This document shows, in pieces, positions 19,560 through 28,783 of a DNA stretch of 64,000 bases; position 1 is the first letter of the stretch; each line of letters begins with the position of its first letter. The stretch comes from Putridiphycobacter roseus (lineage in GTDB: Bacteria; Bacteroidota; Bacteroidia; Flavobacteriales_D; Crocinitomicaceae). The stretch is taken from NCBI RefSeq assembly GCF_003234935.1, contig NZ_QKSB01000010.1, positions 54,905 through 118,904 of the forward strand, written 5' to 3'. Under the pieces are notes generated by a model. That model saw only the letters and a program-made list of their open reading frames with translations, was not told the DNA's origin and searched no databases. Position numbers and translations under genes: made by a program.

Positions 19560-21770
19560 TTATACCCTAACCACCGATCTAACTCCTTCTATTTGCTCAA
19601 ACTTAGTAATTAGTTTATCCAAATGTTCGGTATCAAAAACGTAAAGCATAATATTCCCTTCAAAAATACCGTCATTAGATTCAAATGAAATGGATTTCAT
19701 GTTTACATTTAGTTCCAAAGAAATAATATTAGTAATTCTGTTCACAATTCCCATATCATCAATACCCGTGATTTTAATACCCGTCAGTTCCGCTTTCAGT
19801 TTTTGACTTTGCCATTTAGCCTTTAAAACACGGTAAGCATAATTAGACATTAATGCAGTTGCGTTTGGACAATTAACCCGGTGTATTTTTATACCCTCCG
19901 TAGCCGTAATAAAACCAAAGACATCATCTCCTGGAATTGGACTACAACAATTAGCCAATCGGTATTCCACATTCTTGAAATCTTCACCAATAACAATAGT
20001 ATCCTTTTTATTATCGACACAAGTTATGATGTTTTTTAAAGAGGAAGATGTAATTTTTGGTGCAGGCGTTTTTTTAAGTATGAAATGCTTATTGTTTACA
20101 GGAATTGTTCTTAATTTAGATAAATCAATTTTACCTTTCGCTATTTGGTAATACAATTCAGTAGCACCATGCATGTGGTAAAATTTTTCCAACACACTTA
20201 CATTCTCACTGTTAAACAACACGTCAATTTGCTTAAACTTTCTCTGCAAGGTTTCCTTACCATCACTGGCAATTTTTTTCTCCTCTTCTTTTAAAGATGC
20301 TTTAATGCGTTGTTTTGCTCTTGCCGTCACCACAAATTTTAACCAATCTTCTTTCGGTCTTTGTTTTGAACTAGTAATAATTTCCACCTGATCGCCACTT
20401 TTTAAAGAATGACTCAAAGGCATCAATTTACCATTTACCTTGGCGCCAATACAACGCATACCAATATCGGTGTGAATATCAAAAGCAAAGTCTAAGGTGG
20501 TGCCACCAACAGGTAAGACACGTAAATCTCCAGAAGGGGTAAATACATATATTTCCTCATTGAATAAGTTCAGTTTAAACTCATCAATAAAATCAACTGC
20601 ATTTTCATCTGGGTTCTCTAATAAATCTCTAATTTCACCTAACCACTTATCAAAATTAGATTTTTTTGCATTATTTTCTTTATATTTCCAATGCGCTGCA
20701 TAGCCTTTTTCAGCTATTTCATCCATTCTTACACTCCTAATTTGTACTTCGACCCATTTTCCAGTTGGACTCATCACCGTGGTATGTAACGATTCGTATC
20801 CATTGGTTTTAGGTATCGAAATCCAATCTCTCAAGCGATCTGGATTGGGTTGATAAAAATCAGTCACAATAGAGTAAACTCTCCAACATCTTGATTTTTC
20901 CAACTCCAAAGGTGCATCTACAATAATTCGAATGGCAAAAATGTCATAGATTTCATCAAAAGTTAAATTCTTATTTTTTAATTTTTTATATATCGAAGAA
21001 ATACTCTTGTACCTGGCTTTAACTTTATATTTAAATCCTGTTTTATTTAATTCACTTTTAATTGGATCAGAAAAGTTTCTAATAAATGCATTCCTTACTT
21101 CTTTAGATTTTTCAATTTTTTGTTCTATTTCTTTATAAGCATCTGGATATTTTACTTCGAAAATCATATCCTCAAATTCTTGCTTAATGGCATTAAATCC
21201 TAAACGGTGTGCTAAAGGAGCATAAAGAAACTCGGTTTCAGAACAAATTTTTAGTTTTTTATCTAATCTAACCGATCCTAATGTTCGCATATTATGCAAG
21301 CGATCTGCAATTTTTATAAAAGCCACTCTTAAATCATCCGAAATCGTTAAGATTAATTTTCTGAAATTTTCCGCTTGTAAAGAAACGTTATCATCAAACA
21401 CCTCAGGAATTTTAGTCAACCCATCTATAATCATTCTGACTTTTAAGCCAAATTTATCTTCAATGTCCTGCAATGTAATATAGGTATCCTCCACGGTATC
21501 GTGTAATAGAGCAGCTACAATGGCCGTGGTTCCTAAACCCATTTCTTCTGCACAAATTCTAGCAACAGCAATTGGATGGTAAATATAAGGTTCGCCTGAT
21601 TTTCTACGCACTCCTTTATGCGCCTCCATAGCCATGTTAAACGCTTCTCGAATCATCTTGGTGTCTTCTTTCGATTTTCTAAATCGTTTACTAGCACGTA
21701 ACAACCCCTTGTAGGCATTTAATATGTCTAATCTTTCTCTTTCTTCATCTATTTGAACTTCAACAGCCAT
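19560..21770 (-). CDS. rsh: Bifunctional (p)ppGpp synthetase/hydrolase (RelA/SpoT homologue)
   Basis: The 736-residue product has the full long-Rsh order. The HD hydrolase domain has His51, His65 and His90-Asp91 in LLHDTVEDT plus RLHNMRTL, so hydrolase activity should be intact. The synthetase domain contains YDIFAIRIIVD and TNGYESLHTTV...VEVQIRS. It is followed by a TGS domain (EEIYVFTPSGDLRVLPVGG), a helical and zinc-finger region with the family CCSPIPGD motif, and an ACT domain at the C-terminus. It makes and degrades the stringent-response alarmone and is probably the main Rsh of this organism. A perfect TAnnTTTG box lies 20 bp upstream. It ends 17 bp from the convergent adhesin gene with no visible terminator between. 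Confidence 0.96.
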   Translation of the reverse strand: MAVEVQIDEERERLDILNAYKGLLRASKRFRKSKEDTKMIREAFNMAMEAHKGVRRKSGEPYIYHPIAVARICAEEMGLGTTAIVAALLHDTVEDTYITLQDIEDKFGLKVRMIIDGLTKIPEVFDDNVSLQAENFRKLILTISDDLRVAFIKIADRLHNMRTLGSVRLDKKLKICSETEFLYAPLAHRLGFNAIKQEFEDMIFEVKYPDAYKEIEQKIEKSKEVRNAFIRNFSDPIKSELNKTGFKYKVKARYKSISSIYKKLKNKNLTFDEIYDIFAIRIIVDAPLELEKSRCWRVYSIVTDFYQPNPDRLRDWISIPKTNGYESLHTTVMSPTGKWVEVQIRSVRMDEIAEKGYAAHWKYKENNAKKSNFDKWLGEIRDLLENPDENAVDFIDEFKLNLFNEEIYVFTPSGDLRVLPVGGTTLDFAFDIHTDIGMRCIGAKVNGKLMPLSHSLKSGDQVEIITSSKQRPKEDWLKFVVTARAKQRIKASLKEEEKKIASDGKETLQRKFKQIDVLFNSENVSVLEKFYHMHGATELYYQIAKGKIDLSKLRTIPVNNKHFILKKTPAPKITSSSLKNIITCVDNKKDTIVIGEDFKNVEYRLANCCSPIPGDDVFGFITATEGIKIHRVNCPNATALMSNYAYRVLKAKWQSQKLKAELTGIKITGIDDMGIVNRITNIISLELNVNMKSISFESNDGIFEGNIMLYVFDTEHLDKLITKFEQIEGVRSVVRV

Positions 21771-21790
21771 GCGTTTCTTTTATTTCCCTA

Positions 21791-21798
21791 CAAATTTA
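21791..21798 (-). promoter_or_regulatory. Putative -7 element of the rsh promoter
   Basis: The minus strand reads TAAATTTG, a perfect TAnnTTTG match 20 bp upstream of the rsh ATG. It lies between that start and the terminator of the upstream gene, so rsh probably has its own promoter. Confidence 0.5.
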
Positions 21799-21820
21799 AA
21801 CTTTATAAATTAGAACATAA

Positions 21821-21850
21821 AAAAAGCGTTATAAAATTATAACGCTTTTT
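21821..21850 (-). terminator. Intrinsic terminator after the 145-residue protein gene
   Basis: A perfect 14-bp inverted repeat (AAAAAGCGTTATAA and its complement) with a two-base centre. The T-rich end lies on both strands, but it sits 20 bp past the stop of the minus-strand gene at 21871. Confidence 0.8.
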
Positions 21851-21870
21851 ACTATTATTTATGCAGCAGA

Positions 21871-22308
21871 TTAACTGAATAGTCCACCAAGTTTATTTTT
21901 GAAAGTGTTCACTAAATCACTATCTCCAAACATGTCCAATACGCTTCCTCCTTCTTTGTCTCCTCCTTCTGCCATAGCATTAGAAGTACCGCCCATGAAT
22001 TTTGCCATTACCACACTTTTAATTTGATCAATGATACCTTCATCAAGTCCTAATTTATTTTTTAAATTAAAAGCTAAATCTCCTTCTAATTTACCTGCCA
22101 TACCATTTGCAGCCTCTGTATTCTCATTTTGAGAAAATAGATTTTTAATGGTATCAACGTTTCCTTTTGCGTTTTCTTTGTTTACTCTGTATTTAACTGC
22201 ATCCGCAGCTTGGTTTGTTACTGCAGCTTTATCTTGCTCCGACAATCCTACTTTTTCTAAGATATCTCCCAAGTCTACTTTTTTCATTAAATCATCTAAT
22301 CCAAACAT
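21871..22308 (-). CDS. Hypothetical protein, DUF937-like
   Basis: The 145-residue product lacks a signal peptide and is largely helical. It begins MFGLDDLMKKVDLGDILEKVGLSEQD and has a glycine-rich C-terminal half that ends NTFKNKLGGLFS. The pattern of short amphipathic helices with Gly-rich turns resembles DUF937 proteins, whose function is unknown; the similarity is by eye only. The gene has its own intrinsic terminator and is divergent from the gene at 22418. No TAnnTTTG box is obvious upstream. It is most likely cytoplasmic. Confidence 0.75.
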   Translation of the reverse strand: MFGLDDLMKKVDLGDILEKVGLSEQDKAAVTNQAADAVKYRVNKENAKGNVDTIKNLFSQNENTEAANGMAGKLEGDLAFNLKNKLGLDEGIIDQIKSVVMAKFMGGTSNAMAEGGDKEGGSVLDMFGDSDLVNTFKNKLGGLFS

Positions 22309-22417
22309 TTATTTTTTTTTAAGTTATTATTATACTTAGCAAAATACCAATTATTATACCATCTTTCAAATTGACGCTATATTTTTTCCTACTTTTATTG
22401 TTTTCAATCTAAAACAC

Positions 22418-24637
22418 ATGCAAATGATGCTAAAAAAAGTACTAATAATTCTTGTCTTATTGGTTACATCCCTAGGCTATGGTCAGGAGAAATGGGAAGA
22501 TTTCACAGGAAAACAAAAAGCTTTTTTTTATCAGCTCACACGAAAAATTGAAAACTTAAAGCCGACCATTCATCCTTTATTCGAATTTACAGACTCTATT
22601 CCTTACATCAACGATACCTTACCAGACTATCCTTATGTGGAATCCTTCATTGAAAGTGATTCTTCTAAATTGATTTGTCACCATACAGAGTTTGCTAGAA
22701 AAAACAGAGGCTTATTAGGGGATGTTGGTATGCATTATGCCGCTTGGGAATTGGATTTATTGCTTCAATTTAGAAATTCAACAAAATTAAAATACGCCTA
22801 TTTAAAGCCAAAATTTGAATACTTTGTTCAATTAATTCTCGAAAATGCACCAAGTAATTTAGCGACCATCAACACTAATGGGAAATATGAATTATCGCCT
22901 AGTATTCTAAACTACCTTTCTCCAAATCTTACCATTGGAGAAAAAATGGCAGCCATTAAAAATAGTGGTTTTACACCGGATGAAAAATATGCTATCCTAC
23001 AATCCATTTATGCAGCACAAGAAAAATACATGCACATTCGGGCCAATGAAATAGTCGACATTTTAACCCAGAATAATATAAATACTACGCATTATATGTT
23101 AGCCGCTGGAGATGGTGAAGATTGGAATGATTTAGAATCTATCATCAGAACTAAATATAATCGCGCCTTACCCGACCCTAAAGCCTTATTCAATTATCAA
23201 CTAAAGACAAAACGAAGCGAGGATAAATCCAATAAAAACATTTTAGTAAGTGATGCACCTGTGATAAAAATGAGTACCAAGGTAAATCACCAAACTCACT
23301 TACATATAGATGCCTGGGCATATCACCCAGAAAGACAAACCACCATTGTAGTACAAAAAGGTGGTAGCTCTTATGTGTTATATGGGAAAAATGAACAGCG
23401 TTATGTTTCTCCCGATTCTACTTTTGGGGAAGGCGTAACTTATTGGTCGCTTATTAAAAATTTAGAAGAAGTCTGGATTGCTGATTTAAAAGAAAAAATA
23501 TATGGTAAAAAAGGGTTCGATTATTATATTGCCTTGTATGAAAAAAAGCAAGCCAAAACAAGAATGCACATAAAAGTGACCGAAGAAAAATTAGATGCTA
23601 TTCGATACACGCCTGCTGCAGCACCTAAAATGAAAAAATCTAGAAAAGCTAAGAAAAAGAAAAAAAAGAGTGCCGGACTTTCCTACCAGGACTCTAATTA
23701 TGTACCACATGGTAAGCTGACAAAAACGGCAAAAAAAAGGCAAATACAACAACACAATTTAATTGCTTTAAATGGTCAATTAGAAACGGAGTTAGCTACC
23801 TTAAGACAACTGAAAAAAGAAAAAGAAGAAGCCTTTGATTTACTGTCAAAATTTGAGACCAAATTAGACCAAATGAAAAAAAATATGGGCTTTAATTTAA
23901 TGGCCTACGAAAAAGATAAATTAGGAAATTACCTTTTTACAGATGGTGCTACTTTTAATGTACAAACACAAGACCTTACTTTTCCTGAAGCAGACGAAGT
24001 TGATTATTTTGAAGTAATTTTAGTCAGCTTTGGTGAATCAGTATTTGATAAAAATTTAGCAGAATTTTTTGTGCATTTTAATTTAAGCCATACATTAAGT
24101 AAAGATGTTTTTGTTTTAGATGAATTCAGCACAAAAATTAAAAAATCTGGTGCGTACAGTAAAAGTGATTCTATTCAAACAATGGAATTCTTCCATGAAT
24201 TATCCAATAAAAAAATGCCTATTACCATTCAATTAAATGGATTAGGCGTTGCGAATGGTACGCCTCCTTATCCTATATCTGTTAATACAAAGCCAGTTGT
24301 GGCAGACGAAACCCATAAAAACAAACTGTTTTATTATCTGCAAATTCAAAAAGGTTCAAGTTTAGCATATAACTTAACCGTGTGGTCCAATGAATTTATA
24401 CCTACAGACCAAAATATAAAAAGAAAAATAATTGTTGACCAAAACCCTCAATTAAATCCAATTGAGGTAGAAACGGCTGTTCAGGCAAAGGCCTTTTTCG
24501 ATAATTACAAAGTTGAATTGACTGCACTCGCTACGTTATGGATTAAAGATACCAAGCAAAGAAAAACGGTATTAAAACGCATTAAATCTTTAAAAGCGAA
24601 AACAGTGCTTGTAAATGGTGAAGAAATTAAAATATAA
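22418..24637 (+). CDS. Large exported hypothetical protein with Lys-rich and coiled-coil segment
   Basis: The 739-residue product begins with a signal peptide (MLKKVLIILVLLVTSLGYG-Q after the first three residues). Residues about 30-390 are a mixed globular part (ENLKPTIHPLFEFTDSIPYIND; DGEDWNDLESIIRTKYN). Near residues 403-425 is a strongly basic stretch with a run of six lysines, followed by a predicted coiled coil at about 440-490 (LIALNGQLETELATLRQLKKEKEEAF). The C-terminal 240 residues appear beta-rich. I do not recognise a family, and no catalytic motif stands out. It lies 42 bp upstream of tatC, so co-transcription is possible, although tatC has its own promoter-like box. Confidence 0.8.
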   Translation: MQMMLKKVLIILVLLVTSLGYGQEKWEDFTGKQKAFFYQLTRKIENLKPTIHPLFEFTDSIPYINDTLPDYPYVESFIESDSSKLICHHTEFARKNRGLLGDVGMHYAAWELDLLLQFRNSTKLKYAYLKPKFEYFVQLILENAPSNLATINTNGKYELSPSILNYLSPNLTIGEKMAAIKNSGFTPDEKYAILQSIYAAQEKYMHIRANEIVDILTQNNINTTHYMLAAGDGEDWNDLESIIRTKYNRALPDPKALFNYQLKTKRSEDKSNKNILVSDAPVIKMSTKVNHQTHLHIDAWAYHPERQTTIVVQKGGSSYVLYGKNEQRYVSPDSTFGEGVTYWSLIKNLEEVWIADLKEKIYGKKGFDYYIALYEKKQAKTRMHIKVTEEKLDAIRYTPAAAPKMKKSRKAKKKKKKSAGLSYQDSNYVPHGKLTKTAKKRQIQQHNLIALNGQLETELATLRQLKKEKEEAFDLLSKFETKLDQMKKNMGFNLMAYEKDKLGNYLFTDGATFNVQTQDLTFPEADEVDYFEVILVSFGESVFDKNLAEFFVHFNLSHTLSKDVFVLDEFSTKIKKSGAYSKSDSIQTMEFFHELSNKKMPITIQLNGLGVANGTPPYPISVNTKPVVADETHKNKLFYYLQIQKGSSLAYNLTVWSNEFIPTDQNIKRKIIVDQNPQLNPIEVETAVQAKAFFDNYKVELTALATLWIKDTKQRKTVLKRIKSLKAKTVLVNGEEIKI

Positions 24638-24661
24638 AGAAAGAGGTTACTTTTTATTTCG

Positions 24662-24669
24662 TAATTTTG
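24662..24669 (+). promoter_or_regulatory. Putative -7 element for tatC
   Basis: TAATTTTG matches TAnnTTTG perfectly, 10 bp before the tatC ATG, giving a leader of only a few bases. The -33 element is not evident. Confidence 0.4.
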
Positions 24670-24679
24670 CAACCCAATA

Positions 24680-25477
24680 ATGGAAGAAGAAGAAGAAAAC
24701 ATGTCCTTTTTAGGACACTTAGAAGAATTACGTTGGCGATTAGTTAAGGCTGTTATTGCGGTACTTTTAGTTGCTATTGTTGTATTTATTTTTCGGCAAG
24801 AGATTATTGACACTTTATTTATCAAATTAAAAAGTGGTGAATTCCCTACCTTTAAACTGGCTTGCGAGTGGTTTGGAATATGTTTTGAAGATGTAAAAAT
24901 TAATTTTCAAAACACGGCATTGGCTGGACAGTTTGGTACCTCAATTAAAATGGCTTTGGTAGGTGGCTTTATAGGTGCCTTTCCTTTTGTATTTTACCAA
25001 ATTTGGGGATTTGTTAAACCAGGCCTTAAAAAAAATGAAAGAAAATCATTTCGCGGTATCACATTCTTCATCAGTATTTTATTTTTTATTGGTGTCCTTT
25101 TTGGTTATTATGTAATTGCCCCTTTGACCGTTAATTTTTTAGGTAATTTTTTATTGACTGAAAATGCAAAGAATGACTTAATAATCAGTGATTTTATTTC
25201 TACCATCATTTCTACCATTATATTAACAGGGGTTATTTTTCTATTACCTGTTTTTATACTTATCTTTTCTAAGATAGGTATTATCACTTCTGACTTTTTA
25301 AAGAAATACAGAAAACACTCCATAGTAGTGGTTTTATTATTGGCAGCAATCATTACTCCGCCAGATGTATTTACGCAAATTATTGTCACCATCCCAATCA
25401 TGTTTCTATATGAATTTGGAATATTTATAGCCAAGAGAATTGAAAAGAAGAGACGTGCAGCAGAACTAAAGCAATAG
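24680..25477 (+). CDS. tatC: Sec-independent protein translocase TatC
   Basis: The 265-residue product is of normal TatC length. It has the conserved cytoplasmic N-terminus (MSFLGHLEELRWRLVKA at residues 8-24), which forms the twin-arginine signal-peptide binding site. It also has the first-periplasmic-loop and second-helix region (KMALVGGFIGAFPFVFYQIWGFVKPGL), and about six membrane helices ending with a charged tail. TatC is the receptor of the Tat pathway, exporting folded proteins across the inner membrane together with TatA/B proteins, which are not encoded here. An acidic run of five glutamates precedes Met8, so initiation at Met8 (24701) is a possible alternative. It lies two bases upstream of the DUF5686 gene. 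Confidence 0.96.
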   Translation: MEEEEENMSFLGHLEELRWRLVKAVIAVLLVAIVVFIFRQEIIDTLFIKLKSGEFPTFKLACEWFGICFEDVKINFQNTALAGQFGTSIKMALVGGFIGAFPFVFYQIWGFVKPGLKKNERKSFRGITFFISILFFIGVLFGYYVIAPLTVNFLGNFLLTENAKNDLIISDFISTIISTIILTGVIFLLPVFILIFSKIGIITSDFLKKYRKHSIVVVLLLAAIITPPDVFTQIIVTIPIMFLYEFGIFIAKRIEKKRRAAELKQ

Positions 25478-25479
25478 CA

Positions 25480-27930
25480 ATGAAAATATTGCTTACATGT
25501 CTTATCGTTATTTCTACTTCCTTATCCTATGGCCAATACTTAACGGGTATAGTTTTGGATTCTATTTGGAACGAACCTATCCCTTTTGCTAAATTATATC
25601 TTGAAAAAAGTGAAACTTCAGCCATTGCCAACGTAAACGGTGAATTTCATCTTAAAATTTTATATGGGACAGATGTTTTACAGGTTTCTAGCATAGGCTA
25701 TGAGCCACGAAAAATCACTTTTTCTAAAAATGAAACAGATACCATACTCATTAAATTAAGTCCGAATACCACCTTAAATGAGGTGGAGGTTATTGCAAGC
25801 AAAACAAACCCTGCATTTGAAATTCTAAAACGAATACATGAAAATGCAAAATTGAATAATCCTGACGCTTTGGATGCCTATGAATATGAAGCATACAATA
25901 CGATTCAATTCAATTTATCAAACATTAATGAAAAATTTGAAGACAGGGCACTGATTAAAAACTTCGACTTTATTGTCGACTATATGGATACCATGAATGG
26001 TAAAAAAACTTTACCCTTTATGTTTACAGAATCCGTTTCTAACTATTATTACCATAAAACCCCCGCCTTAAAAAAAGAGGAAATGATTGCCTCAAGGGTC
26101 ACAGGATTTAGCATCATCAGCTTAGATAAATATACCGGTGAACTCTTTCAAAAATTTAATATATACGATAATTTTATTGACATTTTCAACATGGACTTTA
26201 TGAGTCCAATTGCCTTGGGTAGTCGCGGGTTTTACGACTATACTTTGATGGGACGTGACACCGTGAATGGGGAACCTTGTTTTTACATGAAATTCAATCA
26301 AAAACGAAAAGGTGATGCGACTTTTAATGGAGAATTTTGGGTCAGTGATGCCAGTTATGCAATTGTTAAAGTAAGCGCAACTCTGCCAGATGCGATTAAC
26401 ATCAACTATGTTTCCTTCCTTAAAATAACACAACATTATACCGAAGTTGAAAAGCAAGCTTGGTTTGTCGAGAATGAAGACCTAGAAATTCATTTTAAAG
26501 TATTGAATGATGTTAAGAAAGCTTACTTAATGGACTTGAAAGTATATAAAAACACCAGTAGAAAAAACATTAAAGTCAACCCCGTGCGGCCACTTAGTTT
26601 TTATGTAGCGGATGTGGTACTCAATGATTCTTCCAAATTTTATAGCAATGAACAATGGGCAGCTATTCGACATCAACCATTAGATACGGTAGAAGAAGGT
26701 ATTATTGAAATGGTGGATAGCTTAGAACAGAACCCTACTTTTAAACTTTATAAAAAAATATCTTACTTAGGCTATACCGGTTTTTGGCAAATGGGTCCTA
26801 TTGAACTAGGGAGTATTTATTCCCTATATCAAAATAATACCGTGGAAGGCAATCGTATTTTTCTTTCCGCAAGAACATCAAACAAATTCAGTCGTAACCA
26901 CGAAATTTCTGCTTATGGGATTTATGGGGATTTAGACAAGCAATTTAAATATGGAGGCTCTTATCGTTGGAAGTTTAAACACCCCAATCGAGAGATTTTA
27001 AGGTTTGCTTACAAAAAGAAAATAGAACAATTAAGTCTTTCCCCAACCTTGGGCGATATTGGTAACGCTTTTTCAACCTTACTATCTGTCGGTGACATTG
27101 ACAAGCTCACCATGGTCGATCAATTTTCTGTCGGGTTTGATAAGGATTATGCTTTTGACATGCGGACTTTCTCAGCCGTTCAATGGAAAAAATTTACCGC
27201 ATTACAAGCATCCGACTACCAAAGGGTTTCTGGTCTTGACACCTTAAGAATTAATACCATTACATCCTTCGAAATTAGAAATCAAATCATGTACACCAAA
27301 GACGAGAAATTTATTTCTGGGAGTTTTGATCGCATTTCATTGGGTTCAAAATACCCTATTATTAGTTTGACACACACGCTTGGAATAAAAAGTATTTTAG
27401 GTAGCCAGTACAATTTTAATCGATTAGATTTCATTGTCGACCACAGACCCAAACTCGGTGTGTTCGGTAGACTAGGTTATACCTTATACGCGGGTAAAAT
27501 ATTCGGAACACTCCCCTATCCTTTTCTGAATGTACACGAAGGGAATCAATCCTTTTATCTACAACAAAGCTCCATGAACCTTTTGAGGTATTATGAGTTC
27601 ATTAGTGACACGTGGATAGGTTTAAATGTAGAACACCGCTTACAAGGATTTATAATGGATAGAATTCCTTTGGTAAGAAAAGCCAAATTAAGGTTGGTTT
27701 ACGGTGGCAAAATGGTGATTGGAACTTTATCCAACAAGCATGAATCAGAAATGTTGTTCCCTAGTTTTTCTAACACATTGAGTTTTTCAAAACCTTATGC
27801 TGAAGTTAGTGTAGGCGTAGAAAATGTATTAAAATTTATACGAATTGATGCAATATGGCGTTTAACCTACCTCAATCATCAAGATATTACTAAATTTGGT
27901 GTGAAATTTGTTTTTACAGGAGACTTTTAA
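25480..27930 (+). CDS. DUF5686 family outer-membrane protein with carboxypeptidase-like regulatory domain
   Basis: The 816-residue product has a signal peptide (MKILLTCLIVISTSLSYG-Q). Residues about 22-105 are a carboxypeptidase-D-regulatory-like Ig fold (GIVLDSIWNEPIPFAKLYLE...NGEFHLKI...IGYEPRKI). The remainder matches the DUF5686 pattern (LKRIHENAKLNNPDALDAYEYEAYN split here as LKRIHENAKLNNP and YEYEAYN; FYMKFNQKRKGDATFNGEFWV split as FYMKF and FNGEFWV). The C-terminal half looks like an outer-membrane beta-barrel and ends KFVFTGDF. The function is not established; the family is common next to envelope-biogenesis genes. Here it sits between tatC and lptB with gaps of only 2-3 bp, consistent with an operon. 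Confidence 0.88.
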   Translation: MKILLTCLIVISTSLSYGQYLTGIVLDSIWNEPIPFAKLYLEKSETSAIANVNGEFHLKILYGTDVLQVSSIGYEPRKITFSKNETDTILIKLSPNTTLNEVEVIASKTNPAFEILKRIHENAKLNNPDALDAYEYEAYNTIQFNLSNINEKFEDRALIKNFDFIVDYMDTMNGKKTLPFMFTESVSNYYYHKTPALKKEEMIASRVTGFSIISLDKYTGELFQKFNIYDNFIDIFNMDFMSPIALGSRGFYDYTLMGRDTVNGEPCFYMKFNQKRKGDATFNGEFWVSDASYAIVKVSATLPDAININYVSFLKITQHYTEVEKQAWFVENEDLEIHFKVLNDVKKAYLMDLKVYKNTSRKNIKVNPVRPLSFYVADVVLNDSSKFYSNEQWAAIRHQPLDTVEEGIIEMVDSLEQNPTFKLYKKISYLGYTGFWQMGPIELGSIYSLYQNNTVEGNRIFLSARTSNKFSRNHEISAYGIYGDLDKQFKYGGSYRWKFKHPNREILRFAYKKKIEQLSLSPTLGDIGNAFSTLLSVGDIDKLTMVDQFSVGFDKDYAFDMRTFSAVQWKKFTALQASDYQRVSGLDTLRINTITSFEIRNQIMYTKDEKFISGSFDRISLGSKYPIISLTHTLGIKSILGSQYNFNRLDFIVDHRPKLGVFGRLGYTLYAGKIFGTLPYPFLNVHEGNQSFYLQQSSMNLLRYYEFISDTWIGLNVEHRLQGFIMDRIPLVRKAKLRLVYGGKMVIGTLSNKHESEMLFPSFSNTLSFSKPYAEVSVGVENVLKFIRIDAIWRLTYLNHQDITKFGVKFVFTGDF

Positions 27931-27933
27931 GCC

Positions 27934-28674
27934 ATGATGAAATTATTAACAGAAGACATAAAAAAATCATACAAAGGAAGAGCCGTAGTTAAAGGAGTTT
28001 CTATTGAAGTAAATCAAGGAGAAATTGTTGGGCTACTCGGTCCGAATGGCGCAGGAAAAACTACTTCATTCTATATGATTGTCGGCTTGGTTCGGCCAAA
28101 CTCAGGTCGTGTAATCTATAATAACATTGACATTACCAATTTTCCAATGTACAAAAGGGCACAAATGGGAATTGGCTACCTGCCTCAAGAAAATTCTGTG
28201 TTTAGAAAGTTGTCCATTGAAGACAATATTCTTGCAGTACTTGAATTGACTAAGTTAGACAAAGCTGCAAGAGAAGCTAAGTTAGAAGAGTTAATATCTG
28301 AATTTAACTTGAACCATGTAAGAACTAATTTAGGTCAGAGTTTGTCGGGTGGAGAAAGAAGAAGAACTGAAATTGCAAGGGCTTTGGCTACCGATCCTAA
28401 ATTCATTTTATTAGACGAACCTTTTGCCGGTGTAGATCCCATTGCTGTGGAAGACATTCAAAACATTGTTTCCAAATTAAAAAATAGAAATATTGGCGTT
28501 TTAATCACCGACCATAATGTACAGGAGACCTTGGCAATTACAGACAGAACCTATTTACTTTTTGAAGGAAGTATACTAAGACAGGGAACTGCGGAAGATT
28601 TATCAAAAGATGAAATGGTGAGAAAAGTGTATTTGGGTGAAAATTTTGAATTGCGTAAAAGAGTGGCAAAGTAA
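27934..28674 (+). CDS. lptB: LPS export ABC transporter ATP-binding protein LptB
   Basis: The 246-residue ATPase has all ABC motifs: Walker A GPNGAGKT (36-43), Q-loop, signature LSGGE with the following [10 protein letters not shown], Walker B FILLDEP, and the switch histidine in [10 protein letters not shown]. The sequences [14 protein letters not shown] and [12 protein letters not shown] are characteristic of LptB. LptB drives lipopolysaccharide extraction from the inner membrane with LptF and LptG and its transport to the cell surface. Those partners are not in this window. The gene follows the DUF5686 gene by three bases. Initiation could be at the second ATG (27937). Confidence 0.95.
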   Translation: MMKLLTEDIKKSYKGRAVVKGVSIEVNQGEIVGLLGPNGAGKTTSFYMIVGLVRPNSGRVIYNNIDITNFPMYKRAQMGIGYLPQENSVFRKLSIEDNILAVLELTKLDKAAREAKLEELISEFNLNHVRTNLGQSLSGGERRRTEIARALATDPKFILLDEPFAGVDPIAVEDIQNIVSKLKNRNIGVLITDHNVQETLAITDRTYLLFEGSILRQGTAEDLSKDEMVRKVYLGENFELRKRVAK

Positions 28675-28783
28675 ATTGTTTTTTTAAAACATTTTATTCA
28701 AAGATTACCTCTCCTATTTATTTAGCATAAAAATATCCTTAACTTAGACTCACCTTAACAAGATACTTTATAACTTATAACCA

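Noticed and set aside
24505..24825. A 106-codon minus-strand frame at the tatC start
   Set aside because: It overlaps two well-supported plus-strand genes and lacks domain features.
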